In this document: positions 1-7,858 of the stretch, one piece after another | Layout: every line of letters starts with the position of its first letter | Numbering within the stretch: position 1 is the stretch's first letter | Translations under genes and position numbers: made by a program | NCBI GenBank assembly: GCA_022736605.1 | Contig: DZDB01000007.1 | Span: forward strand, 1-20,458 | Source: Sideroxydans lithotrophicus | Lineage (GTDB): Bacteria > Pseudomonadota > Gammaproteobacteria > Burkholderiales > Sulfuriferulaceae | Reading direction: 5' to 3' | DNA length: 20,458 nt | The notes under the pieces: model-generated | Databases searched by the model: none | What the model saw: the letters and a program-made list of their open reading frames with translations, nothing else | Told to the model about the DNA's origin: nothing

Positions 1-895
1 CGTGAATTTCCTGTGCCACGGCGCGCGCCACCACATCACGGCTGGCGAGGTCTTTGGCGTGCGGCGCATAGCGTTGCATGAAACGCTCGCCCTGGTTATT
101 GACCAGATAGCCGCCCTCGCCGCGCACACCTTCACTGATGAGGCTGCCCGAACCGGGCAGCCCGGTCGGATGAAACTGCCAGAATTCCATGTCCTGCAGC
201 GCCAATCCGGCACGCAGTGCCATGCCCAGGCCGTCGCCGGTATTGATGTGCGCATTGGTCGAGTAGCGGAAAATCCGTCCCGCGCCACCGGTCGCCAGCA
301 GCGTGGCGCGCGCTTCAATCACCAGCGCCTCGCCCGATTCGATGCCCAGCGCGCTCACACCAAGTACATAACCCTCTGCGTCACGCAGCAAATCGAGCGC
401 AAAATATTCGTCGAAAAAGTGGGTGCGGGCGCGCAGATTCTGCTGGTATAGCGTGTGCAGCAACGCATGGCCGGTGCGATCCGCAGCCGCGCAGGTACGC
501 GTTGCCTGTTCGCCGCCATAATTCATCGACTGGCCACCAAACGGGCGCTGGTAGATATGACCGGTGTCGAGCCGCGAGAACGGCAGCCCCATGTGTTCCA
601 GTTCGATCACTGCCTCGGCAGCATGGCGGCACATGAATTCAATCGCATCCTGATCGCCCAGATAATCCGAGCCTTTCACCGTGTCGTACATGTGCCAGTG
701 CCAGTTGTCCGGCGTCACGTTGCCGAGCGCGGCGGTAATACCACCCTGCGCCGACACGGTATGCGAACGTGTCGGGAATACCTTGGACACGACCGCCACG
801 TTCAGCCCCGAGCCTGACAGTTGCAGTGCCGCGCGCAACCCTGCCCCGCCGCCACCGATAATGACGGCATCGAACTTGCGTTTGACGGGTTTCAT
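1..895 (-). CDS. sdhA: Succinate dehydrogenase flavoprotein subunit, partial (N-terminal half)
   Basis: This is the catalytic flavoprotein of respiratory complex II, which oxidises succinate to fumarate on the cytoplasmic face of the inner membrane and passes electrons to the iron-sulfur subunit. The frame starts with ATG at 895 and stays open to the window edge, giving 298 codons of a protein that is usually about 590 residues. Visible are the FAD-binding glycine motif GGGGAG at residues 14-19 and the RSHTVSAQGG segment, whose His45 corresponds to the residue that carries covalent FAD in E. coli SdhA. The active-site stretches QFHPTG and EGVRGEGG lie towards the truncated end. Its ATG overlaps the sdhD stop in an ATGA arrangement, so it is translationally coupled. 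The truncation is only the window border; sdhB would be expected beyond position 1. Confidence 0.96.
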   Translation of the reverse strand, partial: MKPVKRKFDAVIIGGGGAGLRAALQLSGSGLNVAVVSKVFPTRSHTVSAQGGITAALGNVTPDNWHWHMYDTVKGSDYLGDQDAIEFMCRHAAEAVIELEHMGLPFSRLDTGHIYQRPFGGQSMNYGGEQATRTCAAADRTGHALLHTLYQQNLRARTHFFDEYFALDLLRDAEGYVLGVSALGIESGEALVIEARATLLATGGAGRIFRYSTNAHINTGDGLGMALRAGLALQDMEFWQFHPTGLPGSGSLISEGVRGEGGYLVNNQGERFMQRYAPHAKDLASRDVVARAVAQEIH

Positions 896-1221
896 GTCGC
901 ACCCCATAAAATCGCGGCCGCCCACACCACGCACGCTGCCAGCCACACCAGCGCAGCCACGTGCAGCGCCAGGCGCACGCCGGGCGGTTTGACGTAATCC
1001 ATGAAAATATCGCGCATGCCAACCCAGGCATGTACCGCCAGTGCCAATACAAACAACAGGGTGACGATACGCATCGGTAGCGGCATGAACAAGGCACGCC
1101 AATCCAAGCCGCTACGCGGCCAGTGCAGTACCAGCCAGACAGGAAAAAATACTGAATACAGCGCCAGCAATACGGCGCTGATACGTTGCGCCAGCCAGCT
1201 GGACAAGGCACCGCCTACCAT
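892..1221 (-). CDS. sdhD: Succinate dehydrogenase membrane anchor subunit
   Basis: A 109-residue integral membrane protein with three hydrophobic segments (about 12-33, 50-70 and 80-107). It is one of the two anchors that hold SdhAB on the membrane and form the quinone and heme b site. The segment HAWVGMRDIFMDYVKP (His64 to Pro79) closely matches E. coli SdhD HAWIGM...DYVKP, in which the Asp-Tyr pair lines the ubiquinone pocket; here these are Asp75 and Tyr76. The length fits the family (about 115 residues). The ATG at 1221 overlaps the end of sdhC by 7 nt and the stop overlaps the sdhA start by 4 nt, so the three genes form a tightly coupled operon. Confidence 0.93.
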   Translation of the reverse strand: MVGGALSSWLAQRISAVLLALYSVFFPVWLVLHWPRSGLDWRALFMPLPMRIVTLLFVLALAVHAWVGMRDIFMDYVKPPGVRLALHVAALVWLAACVVWAAAILWGAT

Positions 1222-1592
1222 AACCAGATACCGGCGATCAGCAACGCCAGACTGGCGCTTGCAATCAGTGTCGCGGCGGACAGCCTGCGCGCAATTTTTA
1301 AATCCGTGCCGATATGACTATCCAGCAGCAGAAAACGCAACCCACCCAGCAGGTGCTGCAAATAAACCCATAACAATACAGTCAGAATGATGTTAGCCAG
1401 CGGCGTGTGCAGCCTGCCATGCAACCGCGCATAGCCCTCCACCTCAAATGAGGTTTGCAGAAAATACAGCAGCAGCGGCGTAACTAAAAACAGCACCGCG
1501 CCACTCAGGCGCTGCAGGATCGACACCCAGCCCGGCAGGGGCAGGTGAATTCTGAACAGATTGAGATAAACCGGACGGGAAGCAGGCCGCAC
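1215..1592 (-). CDS. sdhC: Succinate dehydrogenase cytochrome b556 subunit
   Basis: A 125-residue, three-helix membrane anchor of complex II. The N-terminal RPVYLNLFRIHLPLP segment and the SILQRLSG motif (24-31) are typical of SdhC. The motif HLLGGLRFLLLD starts at His80, which aligns with the axial heme ligand His84 of E. coli SdhC. The start is GTG at 1592, only 4 nt after the malic enzyme stop and preceded by AGGAA inside the end of that gene; no alternative ATG exists before the conserved N-terminus. One oddity is that the usual His of the SILHRxSG quinone-site motif is Gln27 here, while the neighbouring Ser24 and Arg28 are kept. Identification is firm from the motifs and from the sdhDA neighbours. 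Confidence 0.93.
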   Translation of the reverse strand: MRPASRPVYLNLFRIHLPLPGWVSILQRLSGAVLFLVTPLLLYFLQTSFEVEGYARLHGRLHTPLANIILTVLLWVYLQHLLGGLRFLLLDSHIGTDLKIARRLSAATLIASASLALLIAGIWLW

Positions 1593-1596
1593 CGGC

Positions 1597-2796
1597 TTAT
1601 TCCTGAGCGGCTTTCACAATCGCGGATGGAATGCGCTCGATCAGGCGTGCATCGAAGGGTTTGGGCAGAATGTACTCACGCCCGAACGCCAGCTCGGTCA
1701 GGTTATAAATCGCCAGCACATCAGCGGGCACCGGCTCACGCGCCAGTTCAGCCAGCGCGTGCACCGCTGCAATCAGCATTTTTTGCGTGATGCGCCTGGC
1801 GCGCGCATCCAGCGTGCCACGAAAAATAAACGGAAAACCAAGTACGTTATTGACCTGGTTCGGATAATCCGACCGCCCGGTCGCCATAATCAGATCATCG
1901 CGTGCCGCGTGCGCTGCGGCTGGAGAAATCTCCGGATCCGGATTGGCCAGCGCAAACACTACAGGTTTGTCGGCCATCGACTTGACCATCTCTGCCGTCA
2001 CCAGATTAGCCGCTGAGACACCAATGAAGGCATCGGCGCCACGCATCGCATCGGCCAGCGTTCTGGCATCGGTATCGGCAGCAAAAAATGCATGATGGGG
2101 CGGCAAATCCGTCATGCCGGTATGCAACACGCCAACCTTGTCCACCACCAGCAATTTTGATTTGTCAGCACCCATTGCGAGCAGCAAACGCAATGATGCA
2201 TTACCCGCCGCACCTGCGCCCAGGCAAACGATACGCGCCTCTGAAAGCTTTTTACCCTGCACATGCAGGGCATTGATCAGACCTGCGCAGATAATCACAG
2301 CGGTACCGTGCTGGTCGTCGTGGAATACCGGAATATCCAGCCGCTCGGTCAAGGCTTTTTCTATTGCAAAACAATGCGGTGCAGCGATGTCTTCGAGATT
2401 GATACCACCAAATGTGGGCGCAATATTGACCACGGTTTCAATGAATGCTTCGACCGTCGGCGCGTTGATTTCAATATCAAACACATCGATATTGGCAAAA
2501 CGCTTGAACAGCACCGCCTTGCCTTCCATGACCGGCTTGGCCGCCAGTGGGCCGAGGTTGCCCAAACCCAGAATCGCCGTGCCATCGGTAATCACCGCAA
2601 CCAGATTACCCTTGTTGGTATAGCGATAGGCTGCTGCCGCATCATCCCCGATCGCCCGTACCGGCTCAGCGACACCAGGGCTGTATGCCAAAGTCAAGTC
2701 CATCTGGGTAGCACAGGGTTTGGAAGACTCGACCGAGAGTTTGCCGGGTTTGGGAAATTCGTGATAATCAAGGGCTTGCTGTTTGAAAGTGGACAT
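1597..2796 (-). CDS. maeB: Malic enzyme (probably NADP-dependent), short form without phosphotransacetylase domain
   Basis: This enzyme oxidatively decarboxylates malate to pyruvate with NAD(P) reduction, linking the TCA cycle to pyruvate and NADPH supply. The 399-residue protein shows the AYSPGVAEP motif (Tyr38), GKAVLFK with catalytic Lys93, the metal-binding NLEDI (Glu135-Asp136) and FHDDQHGTA (Asp160-Asp161). A Rossmann motif GAGAAGNA lies at 193-200 and the closing TGRSDYPNQVNN segment is present. E. coli MaeB is about 760 residues because it carries a C-terminal phosphotransacetylase-like domain; that domain is absent here, and the ending KAAQE looks natural. Cofactor choice cannot be read with certainty. 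The gene is first in the operon and sdhC starts 4 nt downstream, so malate and succinate oxidation are co-transcribed. The ATG at 2796 lies shortly after a TATAAT box. Confidence 0.93.
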   Translation of the reverse strand: MSTFKQQALDYHEFPKPGKLSVESSKPCATQMDLTLAYSPGVAEPVRAIGDDAAAAYRYTNKGNLVAVITDGTAILGLGNLGPLAAKPVMEGKAVLFKRFANIDVFDIEINAPTVEAFIETVVNIAPTFGGINLEDIAAPHCFAIEKALTERLDIPVFHDDQHGTAVIICAGLINALHVQGKKLSEARIVCLGAGAAGNASLRLLLAMGADKSKLLVVDKVGVLHTGMTDLPPHHAFFAADTDARTLADAMRGADAFIGVSAANLVTAEMVKSMADKPVVFALANPDPEISPAAAHAARDDLIMATGRSDYPNQVNNVLGFPFIFRGTLDARARRITQKMLIAAVHALAELAREPVPADVLAIYNLTELAFGREYILPKPFDARLIERIPSAIVKAAQE

Positions 2797-2834
2797 ATCG
2801 ACTCAGTCTATTTTTGAAGAGCATAACGCTAACA

Positions 2835-2840
2835 ATTATA
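2835..2840 (-). promoter_or_regulatory. Candidate -10 box of the maeB-sdhCDA operon
   Basis: A perfect TATAAT is read on the minus strand, about 38 nt before the malic enzyme ATG, implying a leader of roughly 30 nt. No convincing -35 hexamer lies 16-18 nt upstream, so the promoter may need an activator or may be a chance match in this AT-rich divergent region. Confidence 0.4.
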
Positions 2841-2892
2841 CCTGCTGCGCACGACGCGGTATATTTACGAACCGGGGCATGTAGAGATAGAG

Positions 2893-2901
2893 TGTGATAA
2901 T
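2893..2901 (+). promoter_or_regulatory. Candidate extended -10 promoter of the rpfG-REC-rpfC operon
   Basis: The sequence TGTGATAAT fits an extended -10 element (TGn followed by five of six TATAAT bases). No good -35 is seen, which extended -10 promoters can tolerate. Transcription would begin near 2908, leaving an 80-nt leader before the ATG at 2989. This also argues against the in-frame TTG at 2908 as the start codon of the first gene. Confidence 0.35.
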
Positions 2902-2988
2902 CCAGACTTGAGTTTCTTTTCAACAAACACAACGCTACGACACCTTGGAACACACCATCCCGTCACCAACCACGGCCAGATTACGATT

Positions 2989-4056
2989 ATGACGCCAATA
3001 AATACGGATGCCTCTACCACGCGAACGGTACTGATTCTTGACGATCAAGAGACCAGTCGCGCCATATTGGCGCAAATCGTACGCGGACTCGGCACTGCCC
3101 TGTCGATTCAGGAGGCTACGGCACCCGCATTGGCATTGGATTGGGCTGCCACACACATCGCTGACCTCGTCTTGGTAGACTACGTGATGCCCAGCATGAA
3201 CGGGATTGAATTTATCCAGCACCTGCGCCAATTACCCGGATATGAACATGTTCCGGTCATCATGATTACCATCAAACAGGATAGCCAGACGCGTTATGCG
3301 GCTCTGGACGCAGGTGTGACTGACTTCCTGACCAAACCCGTCGATGTACACGAGTGCATGGCACGCTGCCGCAATCTGCTCACCCTGCGTCAGCAGCAGC
3401 TCATTCTTGAGGACAAAAGCCGTTTGCTGGAAGTGATGGTGAGTGAAGCGACTGCCGAAATCCGCAGTCGCGAAAAAGAAACGCTGATGCGCCTGGCGCG
3501 AGCGGGTGAATACCGTGATACCGATACTGCCAAACACCTCTTGCGCATGTCACGCTATTGCCGCTTGCTGGCCGAGGCGGTTGGCTTGTCGGCAGAAGAA
3601 GCAGAACTCATCGAGCTGGCCGCGCCGTTGCACGATTTAGGCAAAATCGGCATACCGGACAGCATCCTGCGCAAAAAGGGCAGTCTGACCGAAACCGAGA
3701 TTGAAGTGATGCGTCAGCACCCACAAATTGGCCATGACATCTTGCAGGACAGCCCTTCAAAATACTTGCGACTGGGCGGCGAAATCGCCCTTGCGCACCA
3801 TGAACGCTACGATGGCAGCGGATATCCATCCGGCTTGATGGGTGAAGACATTCCCCTGTCTGCCCGCATCGTGGCTATCGCTGATGTGTTTGATGCGCTC
3901 ACCTCGGTGCGTCCCTATAAGGCAGCGTGGACTATTGAAGCAGCCATGCAGCATATAGCCAAGGAAGGCGGCCGACATTTTGATCCTGCTCTGGTCACCA
4001 TCATGCTGAAACTTGAACCTGCACTGACAAAAATTCATGCGCAGATCAGCGATTAA
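2989..4056 (+). CDS. rpfG: RpfG-type response regulator: REC plus HD-GYP cyclic-di-GMP phosphodiesterase
   Basis: A 355-residue cytoplasmic output protein of the DSF system. An N-terminal REC domain (about 13-130) carries acidic pair Asp18-Asp19, phosphoacceptor Asp64 in LVDYVMP and Lys116 in TKP. After a helical linker, an HD-GYP domain spans about 165-345. It shows His183, HDLGKIGIPD (His214? region, HD at 215-216), HHERYDGSGYP (HH 270-271, GYP 278-280) and the IADVFDALTS segment, so the metal and GYP motifs look intact and activity against cyclic di-GMP is expected. Xanthomonas RpfG has the same architecture and about 378 residues. ATG at 2989 was chosen over an in-frame TTG at 2908 because the REC core then begins a normal distance from the N-terminus. 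The calling as RpfG rather than a generic HD-GYP regulator relies on the adjacent RpfC and RpfF. Confidence 0.9.
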   Translation: MTPINTDASTTRTVLILDDQETSRAILAQIVRGLGTALSIQEATAPALALDWAATHIADLVLVDYVMPSMNGIEFIQHLRQLPGYEHVPVIMITIKQDSQTRYAALDAGVTDFLTKPVDVHECMARCRNLLTLRQQQLILEDKSRLLEVMVSEATAEIRSREKETLMRLARAGEYRDTDTAKHLLRMSRYCRLLAEAVGLSAEEAELIELAAPLHDLGKIGIPDSILRKKGSLTETEIEVMRQHPQIGHDILQDSPSKYLRLGGEIALAHHERYDGSGYPSGLMGEDIPLSARIVAIADVFDALTSVRPYKAAWTIEAAMQHIAKEGGRHFDPALVTIMLKLEPALTKIHAQISD

Positions 4057-4127
4057 TCTTTGCAATCCCAACAGAGTCAACACACCAGTACCCGACCCCT
4101 TCCAAAAAATCGCCACTCATATATGCC

Positions 4128-4580
4128 ATGCCCATCCGCGATATTCGCAGCGCGCAATCCTATCGCCAAACCATCCTTATAGTTGACGATCAACCCACCG
4201 TACTCGCCATACACGAAGCGGTCATAAAATCCGCAGTGCCGCATGCCCGTATCGTTTGCATGACGGATGCAGCGGCGGCTTTGAACTGGTTAAATCACAA
4301 GCACGTTGATCTGATTATCACCGATTACCGGATGCAAAAAATGGATGGTATGCACTTCGTCAATGCGCTGCGTGGTTCAAGTTTGGTATCCAGACAACCG
4401 ATATTGGTGATAACAGCGCTTGATGACGAAAAAATTCATCAGCAATTGTTATCTGCAGGCGTAACAGCATGTCTGTGCAAGCCTGCTCATACGAGCCGAT
4501 TGGGGTTGTTGGCTCGCAACCTGCTGACCCAAAGCAAGCTGAATTACACTGGAAAAGAATACGGGAACAGGCAAGGTTAA
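4128..4580 (+). CDS. Stand-alone response regulator receiver (REC) protein within the rpf operon
   Basis: A 150-residue protein that is a single REC domain (about 14-135) with no output domain. It retains acidic residues Asp20-Asp21 in LIVDDQ, phosphoacceptor Asp66 in IITDYRMQKMDG, the Thr/Ala switch region in LVITALDD, and Lys118 in CKP, so it can probably be phosphorylated. It lies 71 nt after rpfG and its TAA overlaps the rpfC ATG as TAATG, which implies translational coupling to the kinase. In Xanthomonas campestris the corresponding position between rpfG and rpfC is held by rpfH, a membrane protein; this gene is unrelated to that. Plausible roles are a phosphate sink, a CheY-like messenger, or a binding partner competing with the RpfC receiver domain. 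None of these is shown by sequence. Confidence 0.88.
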   Translation: MPIRDIRSAQSYRQTILIVDDQPTVLAIHEAVIKSAVPHARIVCMTDAAAALNWLNHKHVDLIITDYRMQKMDGMHFVNALRGSSLVSRQPILVITALDDEKIHQQLLSAGVTACLCKPAHTSRLGLLARNLLTQSKLNYTGKEYGNRQG

Positions 4581-6730
4581 TGCTTATGTCACACACACTT
4601 AAGAACTGGTACGACGGTCATATCGCCAGATGCGACAAGGTCGAACTGGAGCAGTCCGTTATCCGGCTTGGGATTGGGCTGACCATTGCGGCCTATTTGC
4701 TGTATCGCTATATCAGCCTGGATCGGTTAACAGAAGACGACAATGCTGCCATCAACATATTGACGGTTTTTCTGCTGCTCGCCACTGGTCTGACGCTCTC
4801 AATACTCTGGACTGGAACGTCTTCCATCGTGCGTCGGCTTGCGGGTGCCTGGGTGGACATTACCGGCACGACCCTGTTCATGGCGCTTACCGGCGAGGTC
4901 GGTGTCATGCTGGTTGGGGTGTATTTGTGGGTTACGTTTGGCAATGGCTTTCGTTATGGCAAATTGTATTTATTCCACTCCCAGATTTTAAGCATTGTCG
5001 GCTTTGCGATTACCACACAGCTCAACTCCCATTGGGATGAGCATCAGGCGATCAGCTACAGCGTCATGCTCATGCTGATCGCACTGCCGATTTATGTATC
5101 GGCATTGATTACCCGAATGACGGAAGCACGACAAAAAGCCGAAGACGCGAGCGCCGCCAAAACCCGTTTCGTCGCTAACATGAGTCATGAAATTCGTACG
5201 CCGCTCAATGGCATCATCGGCATTGGTACCCTGCTCAAAACCACGCCACTCAATCGCGACCAGTATGACCTGGTCGACACCCTGGACAGCTCGTCCAGGC
5301 TGTTACTGTCTTTGCTCAACAACGTTCTGGATTTTGCCAAGATCGAAGAAGGCAAACTTGTCGTTAATACCACGCTGTTCAAACTTCACGATCTGCTCGA
5401 TAGCAGCTGCAAAATTTTTCAGGCGCAGGCCGACTCCAAAAAAATTCGGCTTGAATCGATTGCCCGAACCGATGTAAAAGAATTACTGGGCGATGTAAAT
5501 TTGCTACAGCAAGTACTCGCCAATCTGCTTGGTAATGCTGTCAAATTCACCGAGCGCGGCAGTATCACACTCAGCATAACGCTGCTCAGCGAAGATCCCG
5601 AAAGCTGTGCCCTGCGGTTTGAAGTTGCCGATACTGGCATCGGCATTGCCACCAGTGCGCAAGGCAAGATATTCGAAAGCTTTACGCAGGCCGATATCAC
5701 GACCACTCGTCGTTTTGGTGGAAGCGGACTGGGCCTGACTATTACCAAGCATCTGGTAGAGGCCATGGGGGGCCAACTGCTTTTTGAAAGCGCTGAAGGC
5801 TTGGGCAGCCGATTCTGGTTTGATTTGACGCTGAAGCGTCCGCGTTACGAATCCGTTGACAACACAGCCGTAACCCTACCGGCAGCCCAGCCAATTGAAA
5901 CCCCCTCAACACTGTATGACATATTGATTTGTGAAGACGATGCCACCAATCAGAAAATCCTTCAACGCATCCTGCAATTGGCTGGCCACCGTGTGACCGT
6001 GACCAGTCACGCTGATGCATTACTGGATCAGTTGGAACAGCACAAATTTGATCTGGTGATTGCCGACCTGAACATGGCGGGCATGAGTGGAACTGACGCG
6101 CTGAAACTGTACCGGTTTAGCCGACCCGATGACTCAAACACCCGTTTTGTTTTGTTTACTGCTGACGCCACAACCGAGGCCCGGTTCGCCGCCAGTGAAG
6201 CCGGCTATGATGCCTTCCTCAACAAACCGGTTGATACGCAAACCCTGTTTGACACCATCGCCAGGCTGCTCGGCGCGTCGGCCGAAAGTGCCCAAACCTG
6301 GCTACTGACAACCCAGCAGGACAGCAGGACGACCGCTGAGACTACCGATGATGCAAATGAAATACTTGACATCAACACATTGATCGGACTGGAAAACCTG
6401 GCGGCAGGTGACAGCCAATTTGTACCACGCCTATTGCGTAATTATCTGCGCGACGCAAACACCCTGCTTGATCAGATTGAAGAAGCAGTTCGGCTCAAGC
6501 AATATGGCATCCTGCGGAGTCACTGCCATGCGCTCAAGGGCAACAGCCTGAGTGTCGGGGCTCGCAACCTGTTCAAGCGCGCCGAAACAATAGACCGTGC
6601 CGACCCGGGCGAATTGCGTTTCCGCGGCTCGACCATGGCCGGTTTATTGCGCGCTGACTTTACGGTTACCGAAGCCGCTATTGAAGCCTATCTCATTCAA
6701 CGTCAGACTGGACAATCAAGCCAGCGTTAA
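4580..6730 (+). CDS. rpfC: RpfC-type hybrid sensor histidine kinase for diffusible signal factor
   Basis: A 716-residue inner-membrane kinase. A short polar N-terminus (about 26 residues) is followed by five or six transmembrane segments between about 27 and 178, including the RpfC-typical WVTFGNGFRYG. Next come HisKA with His203 in MSHEIRTPLNG, and an ATPase domain with NLLGNAVKF (Asn319), DTGIGI and GGSGLGL. A REC domain follows with Asp496 in IADLNM and Lys549 in NKP, then a C-terminal Hpt domain with phosphoacceptor His650 in HALKGNS. Order and size match Xanthomonas RpfC (726 residues), and the whole phosphorelay is intact. The start is taken at ATG 4580, which overlaps the previous stop (TAATG) with AAGG upstream; the frame is open further back to 4469, but that would lie inside the REC gene. 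The expected partner is RpfG; in Xanthomonas the receiver domain also binds RpfF. Confidence 0.92.
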   Translation: MLMSHTLKNWYDGHIARCDKVELEQSVIRLGIGLTIAAYLLYRYISLDRLTEDDNAAINILTVFLLLATGLTLSILWTGTSSIVRRLAGAWVDITGTTLFMALTGEVGVMLVGVYLWVTFGNGFRYGKLYLFHSQILSIVGFAITTQLNSHWDEHQAISYSVMLMLIALPIYVSALITRMTEARQKAEDASAAKTRFVANMSHEIRTPLNGIIGIGTLLKTTPLNRDQYDLVDTLDSSSRLLLSLLNNVLDFAKIEEGKLVVNTTLFKLHDLLDSSCKIFQAQADSKKIRLESIARTDVKELLGDVNLLQQVLANLLGNAVKFTERGSITLSITLLSEDPESCALRFEVADTGIGIATSAQGKIFESFTQADITTTRRFGGSGLGLTITKHLVEAMGGQLLFESAEGLGSRFWFDLTLKRPRYESVDNTAVTLPAAQPIETPSTLYDILICEDDATNQKILQRILQLAGHRVTVTSHADALLDQLEQHKFDLVIADLNMAGMSGTDALKLYRFSRPDDSNTRFVLFTADATTEARFAASEAGYDAFLNKPVDTQTLFDTIARLLGASAESAQTWLLTTQQDSRTTAETTDDANEILDINTLIGLENLAAGDSQFVPRLLRNYLRDANTLLDQIEEAVRLKQYGILRSHCHALKGNSLSVGARNLFKRAETIDRADPGELRFRGSTMAGLLRADFTVTEAAIEAYLIQRQTGQSSQR

Positions 6731-7650
6731 CGCATGCGGTTATTGGTTCTGCGCTCCACACACACCCTTGTGTCCGTCTGCGGCTCAGACTCCACCTTGC
6801 GATTTTGCGCCCGCACCAGTCGCTCCATGATTTTCAGATCACGTTCGCGCAGACGCAACGCGGCATCCACCCATATTTCTGTGATGTCATACAGCTCTTC
6901 TACGGTGAGTGGATTGACGCGCTGTTTGGCACGCTGGATCGCTTGAAACGAATTCAGCGAACGGTGGTTTTTTCGGATCCAGTCGGACAAGGCTTTTTCA
7001 CCCTGCCCATCTTCCGCCAAAATATCCACCACTCCCATCTCATGAAGTTCCGTTCCCGAGTACACCCTCCCTGATCTCACCATCGCCTCGGCTGCGCGCA
7101 TGCCGATCTTGCGTGACAGAAAACTCAATGCCCCCATACCGGGAAACAGATTGAACAACACTTCCGGGAGTCCCATCAATGCGCTTTTTTCGGCCACTAA
7201 AACATGCGCTGAAAGCGCTGCCTCCAAGCCGCCTCCCATCGCCTGACCCTGTATCAAGGCAATCGTCGTGACAGGCGCCTGCAAATTATAAAAAGTCCAC
7301 ACATTATCGATACACAGCCGCGCGTAAGACAGCAATTCATCACGCGCCTGCGCCCGTATGGCCTCGCCAAACGCAGCCAGATCACCGCCCAGATTGAAAA
7401 CCCCTTCGATATCCGAAGCCAGCACCAGGTAATTGGCCTGTTCAAATCGGCCATTGCCGGCAAACCGTCCCTTCATTGTTTCAAGCTGCTTATGCTGGGC
7501 AAGTAATTCCTGCAAGGTTCCCTTGTTGAAACAAGGCCGTGGCTCGGGGCGCATGAACGACCACAACACGCCGAATTCTTCATCAAAGCGGGTACGAACC
7601 TGATCAACGTTGATAGTGCTGAATTGCTGTAAATCGACTACTGCGTTCAT
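6727..7650 (-). CDS. rpfF: DSF synthase RpfF (crotonase-family enoyl-CoA hydratase/thioesterase)
   Basis: RpfF makes cis-2-unsaturated fatty acid signals (DSF, BDSF) by dehydrating a 3-hydroxyacyl-ACP and releasing the acid. The 307-residue protein has the crotonase core with the FNLGGDL oxyanion-hole segment at 85-91, QGQAMGGGLEAALS at 134-147 and GLPEVLFNLFPGMGA at 160-174. Glu143 and Glu163 align with catalytic Glu141 and Glu161 of Xanthomonas RpfF. ITEIWVDAA and the MERLVRAQ(N/S)R tail are also characteristic of RpfF and not of ordinary beta-oxidation hydratases. A basic C-terminal extension of about 20 residues is not conserved. The ATG at 7650 follows AGGAG with 6-nt spacing. The gene is convergent with rpfC, sharing the TTAA that encodes both stop codons, as a pair whose products interact in Xanthomonas. 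Confidence 0.93.
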   Translation of the reverse strand: MNAVVDLQQFSTINVDQVRTRFDEEFGVLWSFMRPEPRPCFNKGTLQELLAQHKQLETMKGRFAGNGRFEQANYLVLASDIEGVFNLGGDLAAFGEAIRAQARDELLSYARLCIDNVWTFYNLQAPVTTIALIQGQAMGGGLEAALSAHVLVAEKSALMGLPEVLFNLFPGMGALSFLSRKIGMRAAEAMVRSGRVYSGTELHEMGVVDILAEDGQGEKALSDWIRKNHRSLNSFQAIQRAKQRVNPLTVEELYDITEIWVDAALRLRERDLKIMERLVRAQNRKVESEPQTDTRVCVERRTNNRMR

Positions 7651-7656
7651 GGTGCT

Positions 7657-7661
7657 CTCCT
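7657..7661 (-). promoter_or_regulatory. Strong ribosome binding site of rpfF
   Basis: AGGAG on the minus strand, 6 nt before the ATG at 7650. It is the clearest Shine-Dalgarno sequence in the window and fixes the rpfF start; the rpfG, REC and acnA genes have poor ones by comparison. Confidence 0.8.
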
Positions 7662-7799
7662 GATGGGTAATTTCCGGACGTGGGCAAGCGCGGGTGCGCG
7701 GTTACAGTCGTACCACAAAATATTTGAACGGTAAATCCGGATGTTCAGCACCAAGGCAAAACGCGGTTGCGCCAAACGAATCCACCCAGTGAAGCAGCT

Positions 7800-7826
7800 T
7801 TGAGGCGCCACAAAGTGCGGTAAAAT
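7800..7826 (+). promoter_or_regulatory. Candidate acnA promoter
   Basis: TAAAAT at 7821-7826 matches five of six -10 bases and TTGAGG at 7800-7805 matches four of six -35 bases, with a short 15-nt spacer. Transcription would start near 7833, giving a leader of about 25 nt. The rest of the 208-bp divergent rpfF-acnA region shows no other clear element; a minus-strand pair TTCAAA/TGTAAC about 60-80 nt before rpfF is too weak to call. Confidence 0.35.
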
Positions 7827-7858
7827 AAAGTCATTCTGTTTACAGGCGCCGACCCACC

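Noticed and set aside
892..1390. Plus-strand and alternative minus-strand frames over sdhD/sdhC
   Set aside because: They are shadows of the membrane-anchor genes, whose helices and motifs are clear.
2908..2988. TTG start adding 27 residues to RpfG
   Set aside because: The added residues are not REC-like, and a candidate promoter would place the transcript start at about 2908.
4469..4579. Upstream ATG adding 37 residues to RpfC
   Set aside because: It would lie inside the REC gene; the TAATG junction at 4578-4582 with AAGG ahead is a better start, and the product then matches the RpfC N-terminus in length.
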